35,120 nt of DNA from Bacteroidota bacterium (GTDB lineage: Bacteria; Bacteroidota; Bacteroidia; Bacteroidales; VadinHA17). This document shows, piece after piece, positions 1 through 9,368 of this stretch (position 1 is its first letter; every line of letters begins with the position of its first letter). The notes under the pieces are model-generated. The model was not told where the DNA came from, made no database searches, and was given only the letters and a program-made list of their open reading frames with translations. Made by a program: the position numbers and the translations under genes. Location of the stretch: the NCBI GenBank assembly GCA_003245695.1, contig QKCK01000072.1, positions 1-35,120 on the forward strand. The letters are read 5' to 3'.

Positions 1-1376
1 ATTTCGTTGGCTCCTCAATTGCCTGGGGTGCATTCTATCTGTTCCGTAAAGTATTTATTGAATACAACATCTATGGTGATTCATTTCATATTGAGTTAGG
101 GAATAAATTCTATTACGGGATTATCCTTATTCCGGCGTTCTGGATTATTCTTTTTGGCATGACAGGCTTCTATACTGATTCACTTCGCCGCTCCCGCCTT
201 CATGAGTTCGGCAAATCACTTTTAATTACCATCACAGGCAACGTAATTCTTTTCTTTTCACTCCTGTTAAATGATGTAATAAAAGACTACTCATCATATT
301 ATATCCTGTTCATGGTACTGATGGGACTTGAATTCTGCCTTACATGGATCCCAAGGTTTATCATAACTTCATGGGTGACAAACAGAATTCACAAAGGAAT
401 AATAGGATTCAATACTATTATTATCGGGAGTAATGGCAAGGCTGTGGAAATAAGCAGGAGCATCAGGTCTGAAAAAAAGTCAGCAGGGAATATTCTTACC
501 GGATATATTAATGTCACAGGGAAGGAGAATGAGGAAATAAGCAAATTACTGCCATACCTCGGATCACTTGAAAACCTTGAAGAGATAGTAGCCACGAATA
601 AAGTAGAGGAGGTAATAATAGCACTTGAAGACATTGAATACGAAATACTCAACGATGTAGTCAACAGGCTATGTCACCGTAATATCATTATTAAAGCTGC
701 ACCTTCAATGTACGATATCCTCTCCGGACATATTGAGACAGCATCTATATATGCCACTCCCCTGATCAGGGTTTCAAGGCGTATCATGCCCTACTGGCAA
801 TATTCTATTAAAGAGGTCTCTGACTATGCCTGTTCCTTTTTTGCACTTGTTATACTATCACCGGTTATGATGCTGTTGGCCCTTTTCATCAAAGCTGAAG
901 ATCGCGGACCTGTTTTTTTCAAGCAGGAGAGAATCGGAAAACATGGAAAGCCCTTTATGATATACAAATTCAGATCTATGGCAGTTGGTGCAGAGAATGG
1001 CACTCCTCTTCTTGCCAGGGAAGGGGATAAACGTGTGACACGTATTGGCAAGTTTATGCGTAAACACCGACTCGATGAGATACCCAATTTCCTTAATGTA
1101 CTCAAGGGTGATATGTCACTTGTAGGCCCTAGACCGGAACGAAGGCATTTTATAAACCTTATCACACAGAAGGCGCCATACTACAACCGTGTATTGACGA
1201 TAAAACCTGGCATCACCTGCTGGGGACAGGTAAAACTAGGATATGCCAATGACATTGATCAGATGCTCCGTCGGCTGGAGTATGACCTTGCATATCTTGA
1301 GAATATCTCAGTCTACCTCGACGTTAAGATACTCTTCTACACCCTGGGGACAATAGTAAAAGGTAAAGGTTTATAA
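1..1376 (+). CDS. Polyprenyl-phosphate sugar-1-phosphate transferase, 5'-truncated
   Basis: The reading frame is open from base 3 with no stop before the first ATG at 159, and the residues there continue a hydrophobic membrane protein, so the gene begins outside the window. The visible part (about 457 codons) has N-terminal membrane segments, a middle nucleotide-sugar-type domain (around IIIGSNGKAVEISRSIR), a further membrane helix, and the C-terminal bacterial sugar transferase domain of the WcaJ/WbaP type. Signatures of that domain are FFKQERIGKHGKPF, YKFRSM, LDEIPNFLNVLKGDMSLVGP and PGITCWGQV. The family transfers a hexose-1-phosphate from a nucleotide sugar to undecaprenyl phosphate at the inner membrane, starting capsule, exopolysaccharide or O-antigen units. 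The sugar cannot be told from the sequence. It converges on the next gene with only 4 bp between stop codons. Confidence 0.9.
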   Translation, partial: FVGSSIAWGAFYLFRKVFIEYNIYGDSFHIELGNKFYYGIILIPAFWIILFGMTGFYTDSLRRSRLHEFGKSLLITITGNVILFFSLLLNDVIKDYSSYYILFMVLMGLEFCLTWIPRFIITSWVTNRIHKGIIGFNTIIIGSNGKAVEISRSIRSEKKSAGNILTGYINVTGKENEEISKLLPYLGSLENLEEIVATNKVEEVIIALEDIEYEILNDVVNRLCHRNIIIKAAPSMYDILSGHIETASIYATPLIRVSRRIMPYWQYSIKEVSDYACSFFALVILSPVMMLLALFIKAEDRGPVFFKQERIGKHGKPFMIYKFRSMAVGAENGTPLLAREGDKRVTRIGKFMRKHRLDEIPNFLNVLKGDMSLVGPRPERRHFINLITQKAPYYNRVLTIKPGITCWGQVKLGYANDIDQMLRRLEYDLAYLENISVYLDVKILFYTLGTIVKGKGL

Positions 1377-1380
1377 GATA

Positions 1381-2085
1381 TTAAAGGCTGTTATAATAGT
1401 CAACCACTTTTTTAAGATCCTTTATATCCTTAGTTTTGATCTTATTTCTGGAAATAAATTCGTTTATCTGACTCTCTCTATCAGACAATACTTCTAAAAG
1501 ATCCTTCTTGCTTTTTACAGGAATAGCAACCTCGTCACCAAGTTTAACATAGTAGGTATCTGGCAGAGGAATGAATTTAGCCGGTTTTGCATCCTGATAT
1601 GGTTTGGGCGCCTCGGGATCCTGAACACGGATATTTTTCTTTATAAGGAGCGAGCATTTACCCTCAGTGGCAACAACGAAATAGTATTCATCGTTTATCG
1701 TATCGACATTTTTACGGATCTTACTGTAGACAAATTTTGTCGTATCAATTAAAACGTATGCCATTTTCTCCGGATGAGATAATCCATACACCTGGTCGTT
1801 TTTCTTTACATGTATCTCGTCAGCATATATGTCATAACGTAACATAAGGTCGTATGATCCTCCATCAGTCAGCACAAATTTACCCTCATGAAAATCTGCA
1901 AACATAAAAGGGTCACCGATAATGCTGGAATACTGAATTGCATCAGGTCCGGAAACAATTCTGTTCAGTCTCAGCTTATCAAGTATTATTTCTGAAGCGG
2001 CAACAGGGATCTGTGATAAAGCAACTCCTGAGAGTGTAAAACTCAGAATCAGTGATAATAATATTGAGCGATTTGATTTCTTCAT
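1381..2085 (-). CDS. Secreted protein of unknown function
   Basis: I do not recognise this 234-residue protein. It starts with a signal peptide (MKKSNRSILLSLILSFTLSG, likely cut after the alanine-rich stretch near residue 30) and has no cysteine suggesting a lipobox. The body is mixed charged and beta-like; the last 50 residues are lysine-rich and probably helical (around SKKDLLEVLSDRESQINEF). A periplasmic or surface role is inferred from the signal peptide only. It lies downstream of the SusCD operon but is separated from it by a strong terminator hairpin (2110-2138), so it may be transcribed on its own or by readthrough. Its stop lies 4 bp from the stop of the convergent sugar transferase. 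Confidence 0.75.
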   Translation of the reverse strand: MKKSNRSILLSLILSFTLSGVALSQIPVAASEIILDKLRLNRIVSGPDAIQYSSIIGDPFMFADFHEGKFVLTDGGSYDLMLRYDIYADEIHVKKNDQVYGLSHPEKMAYVLIDTTKFVYSKIRKNVDTINDEYYFVVATEGKCSLLIKKNIRVQDPEAPKPYQDAKPAKFIPLPDTYYVKLGDEVAIPVKSKKDLLEVLSDRESQINEFISRNKIKTKDIKDLKKVVDYYNSL

Positions 2086-2109
2086 GGCTAAAATTTTTTT
2101 ATTAAATAG

Positions 2110-2138
2110 AATAAGGCTGCCACGAGGGCAGCCTTATT
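2110..2138 (-). terminator. Rho-independent terminator of the susCD operon
   Basis: A perfect 12-bp inverted repeat, AATAAGGCTGCC (2110-2121) and GGCAGCCTTATT (2127-2138), has a 5-nt loop. It lies 18 bp past the stop of the lipoprotein gene. On the minus strand the stem is followed by a T/A-rich run. It should end the susC-susD-lipoprotein transcript before the unknown secreted gene. Confidence 0.85.
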
Positions 2139-2156
2139 AAATATTTCACCAGGTTT

Positions 2157-2978
2157 TTATTTAGGAGTATAAACAACCCAGAAAATTCTGTTACCACCAG
2201 AACCAGGATAGAAGTAATAAAGTTTTATTACTCCAGTGGCTGGATCATATGAGCAAACCTTTGTAGCATCGTTTGGATCGCCTGTTCCAACGTCATCACG
2301 ATCTTCAAATGTAAGAGTAACTGAATTGTCAGGAAGGATCTGGATATATACATGGGTATTCTCCCAGGTACCGAACCAGTCAGAGCAAACATATGCGCTG
2401 ATAGCGACAAGGTTTACATCCTCAACATATGCACTGTAAGGATCGTCAGGATAAGAACCTCCGGCAGTCGGATGGAAGTATTTCATATCCTTTGAATACT
2501 TACCTGCAAAGAAGTTAGCAACCGAAACCAATGTTTTTGATGAAACATCAACCTTTCTGCCATCTTCCATTACTGAAACATAGCTCAGAGTCCATGCATC
2601 ACCGATATTAAGTTCAGCTTCATCAGCAGGCATGTCAAGACCCACTATCAAATCTTCATAAGTATAGGTAACTGTCTTTGACAATTCGCCATCAGCATTA
2701 GCTGAAGCAATATTTATTGTCTGGTCAAGAACCTTAACTGTTTTGTCAGTGTAGGTCCTGTAGATTTCAACTGACTCAATACCAGGGCCTTTAGGAATAT
2801 CTAAAGTAACATCGAAGCTCTCTGTTCCTCCCAGTTTGTAAGGTATCACATCGGTAGGAACGAGTATGCCTCCTGTCTTTACATTGGCAGTCATAAGGTC
2901 GTCATAGGTATTATCGCATGCTGTAAATGCGAACACCGAAAGGACGAGGCTTAAGGTAGCAAATATTATTTTTTTCAT
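2157..2978 (-). CDS. SusCD-associated surface lipoprotein
   Basis: The 273-residue protein has a lipoprotein signal ending in FAFTAC (Cys21) followed by DN, which fits an outer-membrane lipoprotein. Residues from about 35 to 165 look like an all-beta, Ig-like module; the C-terminal 100 residues are rich in aromatic residues and glycine (for example DWFGTW and PGSGGNRIFWVVY). It is the third gene of an operon after susC and susD, 17 bp behind susD, and a terminator follows. In such operons this position usually holds a SusE/F-like or other surface ligand-binding lipoprotein. I cannot assign a named family, so a ligand-binding role is inferred from context. Confidence 0.8.
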   Translation of the reverse strand: MKKIIFATLSLVLSVFAFTACDNTYDDLMTANVKTGGILVPTDVIPYKLGGTESFDVTLDIPKGPGIESVEIYRTYTDKTVKVLDQTINIASANADGELSKTVTYTYEDLIVGLDMPADEAELNIGDAWTLSYVSVMEDGRKVDVSSKTLVSVANFFAGKYSKDMKYFHPTAGGSYPDDPYSAYVEDVNLVAISAYVCSDWFGTWENTHVYIQILPDNSVTLTFEDRDDVGTGDPNDATKVCSYDPATGVIKLYYFYPGSGGNRIFWVVYTPK

Positions 2979-2995
2979 ATCATTTCATTTATTCA

Positions 2996-4576
2996 TTAAA
3001 AATTATCCTGTGTATCCCACCATACTCTGGTATTGAGATCATCAGCGCCCTGACGGGTAATAGCAGCCGCAAGGTTCGTTGGATTCCTACCTGCTTCATC
3101 TGAAGGATAATATGCTCTTACAGGTATCTTACCGCCATTCTGTCCGGCGATAGCAGGAGTAAGTTCGGGATAACCGGTACGTCTCCATTCGAAAGCAGCC
3201 TGTGCACCCTGGTCAAACATTGCAACCCATTTCTGTGTAGCAATGGATTCAAGGGCTCTGTCAGGATAATAATCGTAGGTTCCACCCCAATCGACAAAGT
3301 CCTGCCATGCATATTCATAGATATCAGCAACAGGTCCATTGTTCCAAGTCGGGCTTTCAAAGGTACTTCTCCATACTTCAAGAGACTCAGCGAAACTGCC
3401 ATCAGCATTATACTGATCCCATGAAGCACGTATAGCGGCATGATATGCCTCTTCTGCAGTGACATCACCACCTGCGATAAAGCCACGTTTTGCAGCTTCA
3501 GCCTTGATAAAGAGAAGCTCAGAGTAACTCATAAGCATGCCAGGAGCTGTTGCTTTTGAGAAATAATCACCAATCTTTGAGGTATTTGCCAGACCGTTAC
3601 CGTTATATGCAGCAGCATCAGCGGTAAGCATTCCGTTAGGAAGTCCTACCCAGTCACCAACACCAGTTGCAAGATTTGCATATACTACGACTCTGTAGTC
3701 TGGACTTGGAGCTTCAGCATAGAGGTAATCGACTATAGTCTTACTAACCCTATGGTCATCTCTGGTCTTTCTGTTCTCATTGATAGGATTGTTATTAGGA
3801 GCTGATCCGAGATACTGCAGAGCAGCATTATCACTGTTTGATTCAAAGACAGGATATGTGTCAGGATCACCAAACATGGTTGTCATCTCTGAAGTAGGAT
3901 CAACACGGTCTGATCTGCGCATCAGAAGACGTAGCTTCAATGAGTTTGCAAATTTCTGCCACAGTTCCAGATCATTGCCATAAAGGATGTCTCCTTCAAT
4001 AGATGATGTTGTGGTGGCAAGAATCTCATTGGCAGTAGTCAGATTTGCAATGAGAGCAGCATAGATTGACTCCTGAGTATCATATACAGGTGAAAGTATA
4101 GGAGTTGCAGCACTACCCTGCCATGCTTCTGAATAAGGACAATCGCCGAACTCATCAGTTATAACAGATGTAATGTAGCTTTTGAGGATCAGGGCAACAG
4201 CCTGGTAAGCTTCATTATTTGTTGCTACAGCTATGTTGTAGATACTCTGAACATCGTATCCTGAAGCAGCATAGAAACTATTCCATGTATTGTTAATAAC
4301 ACTGATACGAGGAACGTACTTATCTTCATCAGTATACTGAACCTTAGCCATGTGCTGAACCCAGCATGATCCCATTTCGTGTCCGAAGAAAATCTCATGA
4401 ACACGGTCGGTCATAGATTCTATTGCATTTGTGAGGAGCATACTTGGTGATGCTTCTGCAATGCCAGGACTGTTAGGATTTGTGTTTATTTCCTCAAAAT
4501 CCTTGGTACAGCTTGATATACCGAAAGTAAAGATCGTTATCAGAGCTGCAAAGTAAATTATAGATTTTCTTTTCAT
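2996..4576 (-). CDS. SusD/RagB-family outer-membrane lipoprotein
   Basis: This 526-residue protein has a lipoprotein signal (lipobox Cys23, ISSC) directly followed by TKDFEEINTNPNSP, a start typical of the SusD-like_2 branch of the SusD/RagB family. The helical TPR-like body is visible in segments such as AYQAVALILKSYITSVITDEFGDCPYSEA and LLFIKAEAAKRG. The family forms the lid on a SusC barrel and captures oligosaccharides or peptides at the cell surface. It lies 22 bp downstream of susC, as expected for a co-transcribed pair. The length is normal for the family. The ligand is unknown: no glycoside hydrolase, peptidase or regulator lies in this operon. Confidence 0.93.
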   Translation of the reverse strand: MKRKSIIYFAALITIFTFGISSCTKDFEEINTNPNSPGIAEASPSMLLTNAIESMTDRVHEIFFGHEMGSCWVQHMAKVQYTDEDKYVPRISVINNTWNSFYAASGYDVQSIYNIAVATNNEAYQAVALILKSYITSVITDEFGDCPYSEAWQGSAATPILSPVYDTQESIYAALIANLTTANEILATTTSSIEGDILYGNDLELWQKFANSLKLRLLMRRSDRVDPTSEMTTMFGDPDTYPVFESNSDNAALQYLGSAPNNNPINENRKTRDDHRVSKTIVDYLYAEAPSPDYRVVVYANLATGVGDWVGLPNGMLTADAAAYNGNGLANTSKIGDYFSKATAPGMLMSYSELLFIKAEAAKRGFIAGGDVTAEEAYHAAIRASWDQYNADGSFAESLEVWRSTFESPTWNNGPVADIYEYAWQDFVDWGGTYDYYPDRALESIATQKWVAMFDQGAQAAFEWRRTGYPELTPAIAGQNGGKIPVRAYYPSDEAGRNPTNLAAAITRQGADDLNTRVWWDTQDNF

Positions 4577-4598
4577 TTCTCTAAGTTTTAAAGGTTAA

Positions 4599-7500
4599 TT
4601 AGAATTTGCAGCTTATGCTGAATCCAATGCTCCTTGCTGATGGCAGCTGGCCAAATTCCAAACCTTGAACGTTACCACTGCTGAAAGCAGTTTCAGGGTC
4701 AATGTGAGGTACATTAGTACTCAGGATAGCAAGGTTACGTCCTACAGCCGAGATATTGAACTCTTTTAAAGGAAGGTTTCCAAACTTCTTGAATGTGTAT
4801 CCTATTTTTACTTCACGTAGTTTAATAAATGAAGCATCAAATATACTTGAGTATGCTATATCACTTACATAAGCAGCCTTATTGAAAGCTTCACAGTCAG
4901 CAACAACAGTGTTTGTTACATAACCTCCTTCACCGTCAGGCATAACACCTTCGCCAACGATACCACCTTCACGTCCGATGAGTGTCTCTTCAAGAGCACC
5001 AGCATAACGTCCCCAGGTTGTAGTCATTGAATAAAGATCGCCGCCTTTCTTCATATCAATAAGGAAGCTTGCATTAAGACCTTTCCAACTGAATTCATTC
5101 AGCATACCGCCGATCCAGTCAGGAGTTACATTACCCAGCACTTTGAGGTCACCCTGAGCAGGAACACCGTCATAGAAAATGACATTCCCGTCATCGTCTC
5201 TCTCAAAGTCATAGCCATAGAGAACACCATAAGACTGATTTGGAACAGCCAGGTTCTGGAGGCTCCAGTATGAACCGAGGAGATATTGTTCAATACCTTC
5301 GGCCAGCTCAATAACCTTATTCTCGTTCTTTGAGAAGTTGAAAGTCATTTTCCACTCGAAGTCTTTCATCTTAACAGGTATCACTGAGAGTAAAATCTCA
5401 ACACCTTTGTTGTCAATCCTACCTGCGTTAACCATCTTATTCAGGTAACCTGATGCAGCTGACACTGCAATAGAAACAATCTGGTCAATTGACTTCTGGT
5501 TATAGTAAGTAACATCAAGTCCAACCCTGTCCATAAAGAAACGCATATCAGCACCGACCTCAATAGAGGTATTCTTCTGTGGTCTCAGTGCAGCATTAGG
5601 CAGTTCATTCGGAACAAAGAGGTTAAGGAGCTTTGTACTTGCATTCCACCCGTCACCGAATGATACTGTTGGAAGGAGGTTGTAAGGATCTGTGTCGCCC
5701 CCTACCTGTGCCCAGCTACCACGTACCTTTGCAAACGAGAGTATGTCTGAGTTAATATGGAAGAGGTCTGTTAATACGGCACTTAATGATATAGCAGGAT
5801 AGATATAACGGCAGTTGTCTATTGGGAGTGTGCTTGACCAGTCAGCACGTACTGAGTAATCAAGGAATATTGCATTTTTATAACCTAACTGACCGAAAGC
5901 ATAGAGTGAGTTGATTCTCTTTGTTGAATGATAGTTTGAAACAACAGGTGTAACTGATGAGTTAGCCAGGTTGTAGATACCAGGAATTGCGAGTTCAGGA
6001 GCCTCACCGGTATTTCTCTGTGTCCATCTGTCCATTCTGTTTCCCCCTACATTCAATGAGGCATTGAAATCAGCTCCAAAGGTCTTCTCGGCTGCAATGA
6101 GGAAGTCAGTGTTTATCTCTCTGAAGAGCCTGACGTCTTCATAATAGTTACCGTTAGGGAAGTCCATGTCGCCAACAAACTTTCTTTCAGAAGCGAAGTT
6201 TGAATAGATATCACCACCAGTTCTCACATAAGCGCTTAACCATGGAAGGAACTGATATTTAACCATTGCATTACCAATAAACCTGTCACGGTCGAGTGTA
6301 CTAAGGTTTTCATAAAGGGTCATGTATGGGTTGTTGTGATAGTTATGGTTCCAGTTGTATATTGAACCATCATCATTATACTGTCTGGCTTTCAGGAGTT
6401 TATAGTCAACCTGACGGCCTGTCCAGAGGAACTGCTGCATAACGTTGTTTGCTGCATAGCCATAACCAGGCTGGTTGTCACTCTTTGCATTGATATAGCT
6501 ACCTGATGCTGTAAATGTAAGCTTGTCAGTCGGGTTTGATGATGCGCTGAACGAAAGAGTCTTCTTTCCGAAGTCAGTGTTTGGAACCATACCTTTCTGC
6601 TGCAAGTTGGTGAAGGAGAGCCTGAAGCTTGATTTTTCACTACCGCCGGTGAGAGATACGTTTGTTGAAACAGTATGACCTAATTCAAAGAAGTCTTTAA
6701 TATTATCAGGATGTGACACCCATGGTGCCGGCTGAGCCACGCCGCTCTCATCAGCTGAGAAGAACTGCGGGATCATCAGACCTATGTCTAGCTGTGGACC
6801 CCAGCTCTCATCAACACCGTCATTGATACCACCTCCCTTACCGTCAACATAAGAGAAGGCTCCTCCGTTACCCTGTCCATAATCATTCTGGAAATCAGGG
6901 AGACGTAACGGCGATTCAAACGTGGTTGTGTTACTGATGTTTACAGAGAGTTTTTCACCTTTCTTGCCTTTTTTGGTGGTAATAACAATCACACCGGCAG
7001 AAGCTCTTGAACCATAAAGAGCGGAAGCATTTGCTCCTTTAAGAATGGTAAGAGTCTCAATATCATCAGAGTTTATATCAGCAGCACCACTACCTTTGTT
7101 TATACCATCAGTACCAGTACTACCGAAGTTAGAGTTGTCAATTGGAATACCATCAATCACAAAAAGTGGCTGGTTATTACCACTAAGAGATGAGATACCG
7201 CGGATTACAATACGTGAAGATGCACCAACAGCACCAGATGTTGCTGTGATCTGAGCTCCGGAGACACGACCCTGAAGTGAGTTGATGATGTTAGTCTCTT
7301 TTGCCCTGGCTATTTCGTCCCCGGTAACATCCTGGACTGAGTATCCAAGTGCTTTCTTTTCGCGTGAGATACCTAATGCTGTCACAACAACTTCTTCGAG
7401 ACCAAGCATATCAGATTGCATTACAACATCGATAGTTGTCCTGCCACCGATAACTTCCTCGATAGCCTTCATACCAACAAAATTGAAGTTAAGTGAAGTT

Positions 7501-7706
7501 GCACCGGCAGGTACGTTGATAGAGTACTTGCCATCAGCATCGGTAAGGGTACCTAATGTAGTACCTTTAACTGTTACTGCAACACTCGGGATGGGAAGCC
7601 CATCATCGGCTGAAGTAACAGTACCCTTAATTGTCACCGTCTGTGCCATCAAAGCTGAGAAGCTCGTAAACACAAACAGCGCCAAAAACAGTTTTAGTCT
7701 GTTCAT
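4599..7706 (-). CDS. SusC/RagA-family TonB-dependent outer-membrane transporter
   Basis: The 1,035-residue protein has a signal peptide (to about residue 21, ALMAQ), then a carboxypeptidase-regulatory-like beta domain (about 22-100; KGTVTSADDGLPIPSVAVTVKG), a TonB-box-like stretch (EEVVVTALG), the plug domain (about 115-240, with GRVSGAQIT and LFVIDGIPIDN), and a beta barrel ending in phenylalanine (SIGFSISCKF). These are hallmarks of SusC/RagA importers, which pair with the SusD protein next door and use TonB energy to move a ligand into the periplasm. No N-terminal STN domain precedes the regulatory-like domain, so anti-sigma signalling through it is unlikely. It is the first gene of a three-gene operon. 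Confidence 0.96.
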   Translation of the reverse strand: MNRLKLFLALFVFTSFSALMAQTVTIKGTVTSADDGLPIPSVAVTVKGTTLGTLTDADGKYSINVPAGATSLNFNFVGMKAIEEVIGGRTTIDVVMQSDMLGLEEVVVTALGISREKKALGYSVQDVTGDEIARAKETNIINSLQGRVSGAQITATSGAVGASSRIVIRGISSLSGNNQPLFVIDGIPIDNSNFGSTGTDGINKGSGAADINSDDIETLTILKGANASALYGSRASAGVIVITTKKGKKGEKLSVNISNTTTFESPLRLPDFQNDYGQGNGGAFSYVDGKGGGINDGVDESWGPQLDIGLMIPQFFSADESGVAQPAPWVSHPDNIKDFFELGHTVSTNVSLTGGSEKSSFRLSFTNLQQKGMVPNTDFGKKTLSFSASSNPTDKLTFTASGSYINAKSDNQPGYGYAANNVMQQFLWTGRQVDYKLLKARQYNDDGSIYNWNHNYHNNPYMTLYENLSTLDRDRFIGNAMVKYQFLPWLSAYVRTGGDIYSNFASERKFVGDMDFPNGNYYEDVRLFREINTDFLIAAEKTFGADFNASLNVGGNRMDRWTQRNTGEAPELAIPGIYNLANSSVTPVVSNYHSTKRINSLYAFGQLGYKNAIFLDYSVRADWSSTLPIDNCRYIYPAISLSAVLTDLFHINSDILSFAKVRGSWAQVGGDTDPYNLLPTVSFGDGWNASTKLLNLFVPNELPNAALRPQKNTSIEVGADMRFFMDRVGLDVTYYNQKSIDQIVSIAVSAASGYLNKMVNAGRIDNKGVEILLSVIPVKMKDFEWKMTFNFSKNENKVIELAEGIEQYLLGSYWSLQNLAVPNQSYGVLYGYDFERDDDGNVIFYDGVPAQGDLKVLGNVTPDWIGGMLNEFSWKGLNASFLIDMKKGGDLYSMTTTWGRYAGALEETLIGREGGIVGEGVMPDGEGGYVTNTVVADCEAFNKAAYVSDIAYSSIFDASFIKLREVKIGYTFKKFGNLPLKEFNISAVGRNLAILSTNVPHIDPETAFSSGNVQGLEFGQLPSARSIGFSISCKF

Positions 7707-7811
7707 AGATCAGAGTTTTAGTTTAACATTTAAAAAGGTTAGAGTTACACAAAAGCAAAACATGCCTGAAAAAGTGCGTTGGGTCACACTTTTCTCACAT
7801 ACCTTGCTATA

Positions 7812-7819
7812 CAAAAATA
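7812..7819 (-). promoter_or_regulatory. Candidate Bacteroidota -7 element upstream of susC
   Basis: On the minus strand this reads TATTTTTG, an exact match to the Bacteroidota -7 consensus TAnnTTTG, about 105 bp before the susC start. No clear TTG-type -33 element sits 19-21 bp upstream, so the call is tentative. The 262-bp gap 7707-7968 that holds it is otherwise AT-rich with no obvious gene. Confidence 0.35.
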
Positions 7820-7968
7820 ATTAAAAAAAAATCTGAGATACTTTTTAGACCATGTTTTTTATAAAAATTGTTAAAAAACATATAAATACAACCACACGTA
7901 AAACCTTATTCTTCTGTTTAAGAGGAGCCTAAATGGACAGGCGAGCGGTGAATCAGCTAAAAGAATTT

Positions 7969-8577
7969 TTATAATCTACCTGCCTCTATTTCCATAATTA
8001 TCTGTTCAATCAGATAATCATCACCTAAAGGATCATACCGGCTCTTGAGGTTAGTTCCGAAGATTCTAGCTATCCCCTGCCAGAATGAAGCAGAGAATTT
8101 GCCTCTGTACTCAGTAATCAGATCATATGATGTATCCTGTGTCTCCCTGTCAATTAACTTAATAAGTATTTTAGCCTGCGTAATGGAGAGTTTGCTCAGA
8201 TCATCTTCATACTGCTTAAAGAGATCCTTTTCATAGGTCCGCAGGAACTCCCTGCGCTCTTTATCTGTACGCATTGATGCCAGAAGGCCATCTACTCTTA
8301 TCATCTCCTTCCTTACAATAATAGCATAGGGATATACCCTTTTCACATTGTAAACTAACCTTCGGTATTTCCTGTAATCGAAACTGTTCCGGTGTTTGCC
8401 CCTGGCATATACCTTTATCTCCCTCATCTCTACCTGGGGGTAAGTCTGCCCGTCATAGGTTGCAGTCTTCAAGACAATGGCACGCCTGGGAAGTGTATCA
8501 GGAATGGTCAAATCACTCTGTGCCCACAGGGACAATGACGACATGAATAACAACCATATTAAAAGAAAACCCTTCAT
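7969..8577 (-). CDS. DUF4294-family exported protein
   Basis: The 202-residue protein has a signal peptide (MKGFLLIWLLFMSSLSLWAQ) and a basic, helical body. Recognisable segments are FDYRKYRRLVYNVKRVYPYA, ITQAKILIKLIDRE and the aromatic FSASFWQGIARIFG, which match the DUF4294 family as I recall it in Bacteroidota. No function is established for the family and I see no catalytic motif. It is transcribed away from the DUF3267 gene, with 107 bp between the two starts, so the spacer 8578-8684 probably carries both promoters. It ends 262 bp before susC and is unlikely to share its regulation. Confidence 0.85.
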   Translation of the reverse strand: MKGFLLIWLLFMSSLSLWAQSDLTIPDTLPRRAIVLKTATYDGQTYPQVEMREIKVYARGKHRNSFDYRKYRRLVYNVKRVYPYAIIVRKEMIRVDGLLASMRTDKERREFLRTYEKDLFKQYEDDLSKLSITQAKILIKLIDRETQDTSYDLITEYRGKFSASFWQGIARIFGTNLKSRYDPLGDDYLIEQIIMEIEAGRL

Positions 8578-8684
8578 TTCTGGCGGCTAAATTAATCAGA
8601 TTGCAACTAAAAGTGTGCCATGACTGTAAAAAATTGGTAATAACAATGTTTGCATCTCATTTTCTGCTATTTTTGAAGTGCAAG

Positions 8685-9314
8685 ATGAAAACTCCGACAA
8701 TCTCTGAATTGGATAATTCACCTGAATACAGGAAGGTGATGACACTAAGATATGACGACATAGCTCCTTTTATTGTCAGCAGGTTTTTCTCCAGGAACTA
8801 TACGGTTATCTCATTCTGGGCTTTAGTTTTTGTCACAATCATTGTCAACGTGTTACTCTGGATCAGGATGAGAGCTCTTGGGTCTCATCCATCCACTATG
8901 GTTGGCTTTATCGCAGGTTATATTCTCATACCAATAACTCTGGCCCCACTCCATGAATTAATACACTGGGTGGCTCTGAAGATGACCGGTGCGAAAGACA
9001 TACGTATTGGCATGAATCTCAGCCAGGGGATAATCTATATCTCGCCACACTATCATGTTATGGCGCGCAAACCATTCTCTCTGGTAGCTGCTTCTCCTTT
9101 TATTATTATCACCACCATTTGTGTAATACTAATATGCCTTTCCCCATCTGCCTGGATGAGATGGCTTGTATCATCAGTCCTTTTTGTCCATACAACAATG
9201 TGTATCGGTGATATTGTGCTCACCGGGTATATGTTTGATATCTCGCATAAAGACTCTTTTACATGGGATGATGTTGAATCAAAAGAATCATATTTCTACG
9301 CCCTGACCGAATAA
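8685..9314 (+). CDS. DUF3267-family membrane zinc protease-like protein
   Basis: I choose the ATG at 8685 (209 residues, MKTPTISELD); the same frame can extend to an ATG at 8646 or a TTG at 8601, but those additions look non-native. The protein has a first membrane helix at about 41-60, a second at about 75-95 that runs into the zincin motif HELIH (H90, E91, H94), and two more helices toward the C-terminus (about 125-175). DUF3267 proteins are putative zinc-dependent membrane metallopeptidases; no substrate is known. It leads a + strand run with the MFS gene (54 bp) and the PHP gene, so these three may be co-transcribed. The metal site is intact as far as can be seen; peptidase activity is inferred. 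Confidence 0.85.
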   Translation: MKTPTISELDNSPEYRKVMTLRYDDIAPFIVSRFFSRNYTVISFWALVFVTIIVNVLLWIRMRALGSHPSTMVGFIAGYILIPITLAPLHELIHWVALKMTGAKDIRIGMNLSQGIIYISPHYHVMARKPFSLVAASPFIIITTICVILICLSPSAWMRWLVSSVLFVHTTMCIGDIVLTGYMFDISHKDSFTWDDVESKESYFYALTE

Positions 9315-9368
9315 AAGCCCCACTTTTTTCAAAGATTTCATTACATTGCCAGGCAATTTGTTACGAAT

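Noticed and set aside
7282-7824. 180-codon open frame on the + strand over the susC 5' end
   Set aside because: It is antisense to the signal peptide and plug region of a clear SusC gene, has no recognisable domain and no sensible start context.
8601-8684. Upstream start (TTG at 8601 or ATG at 8646) for the DUF3267 gene
   Set aside because: The added residues are cysteine-rich and unlike the family start; ATG 8685 gives the usual length.
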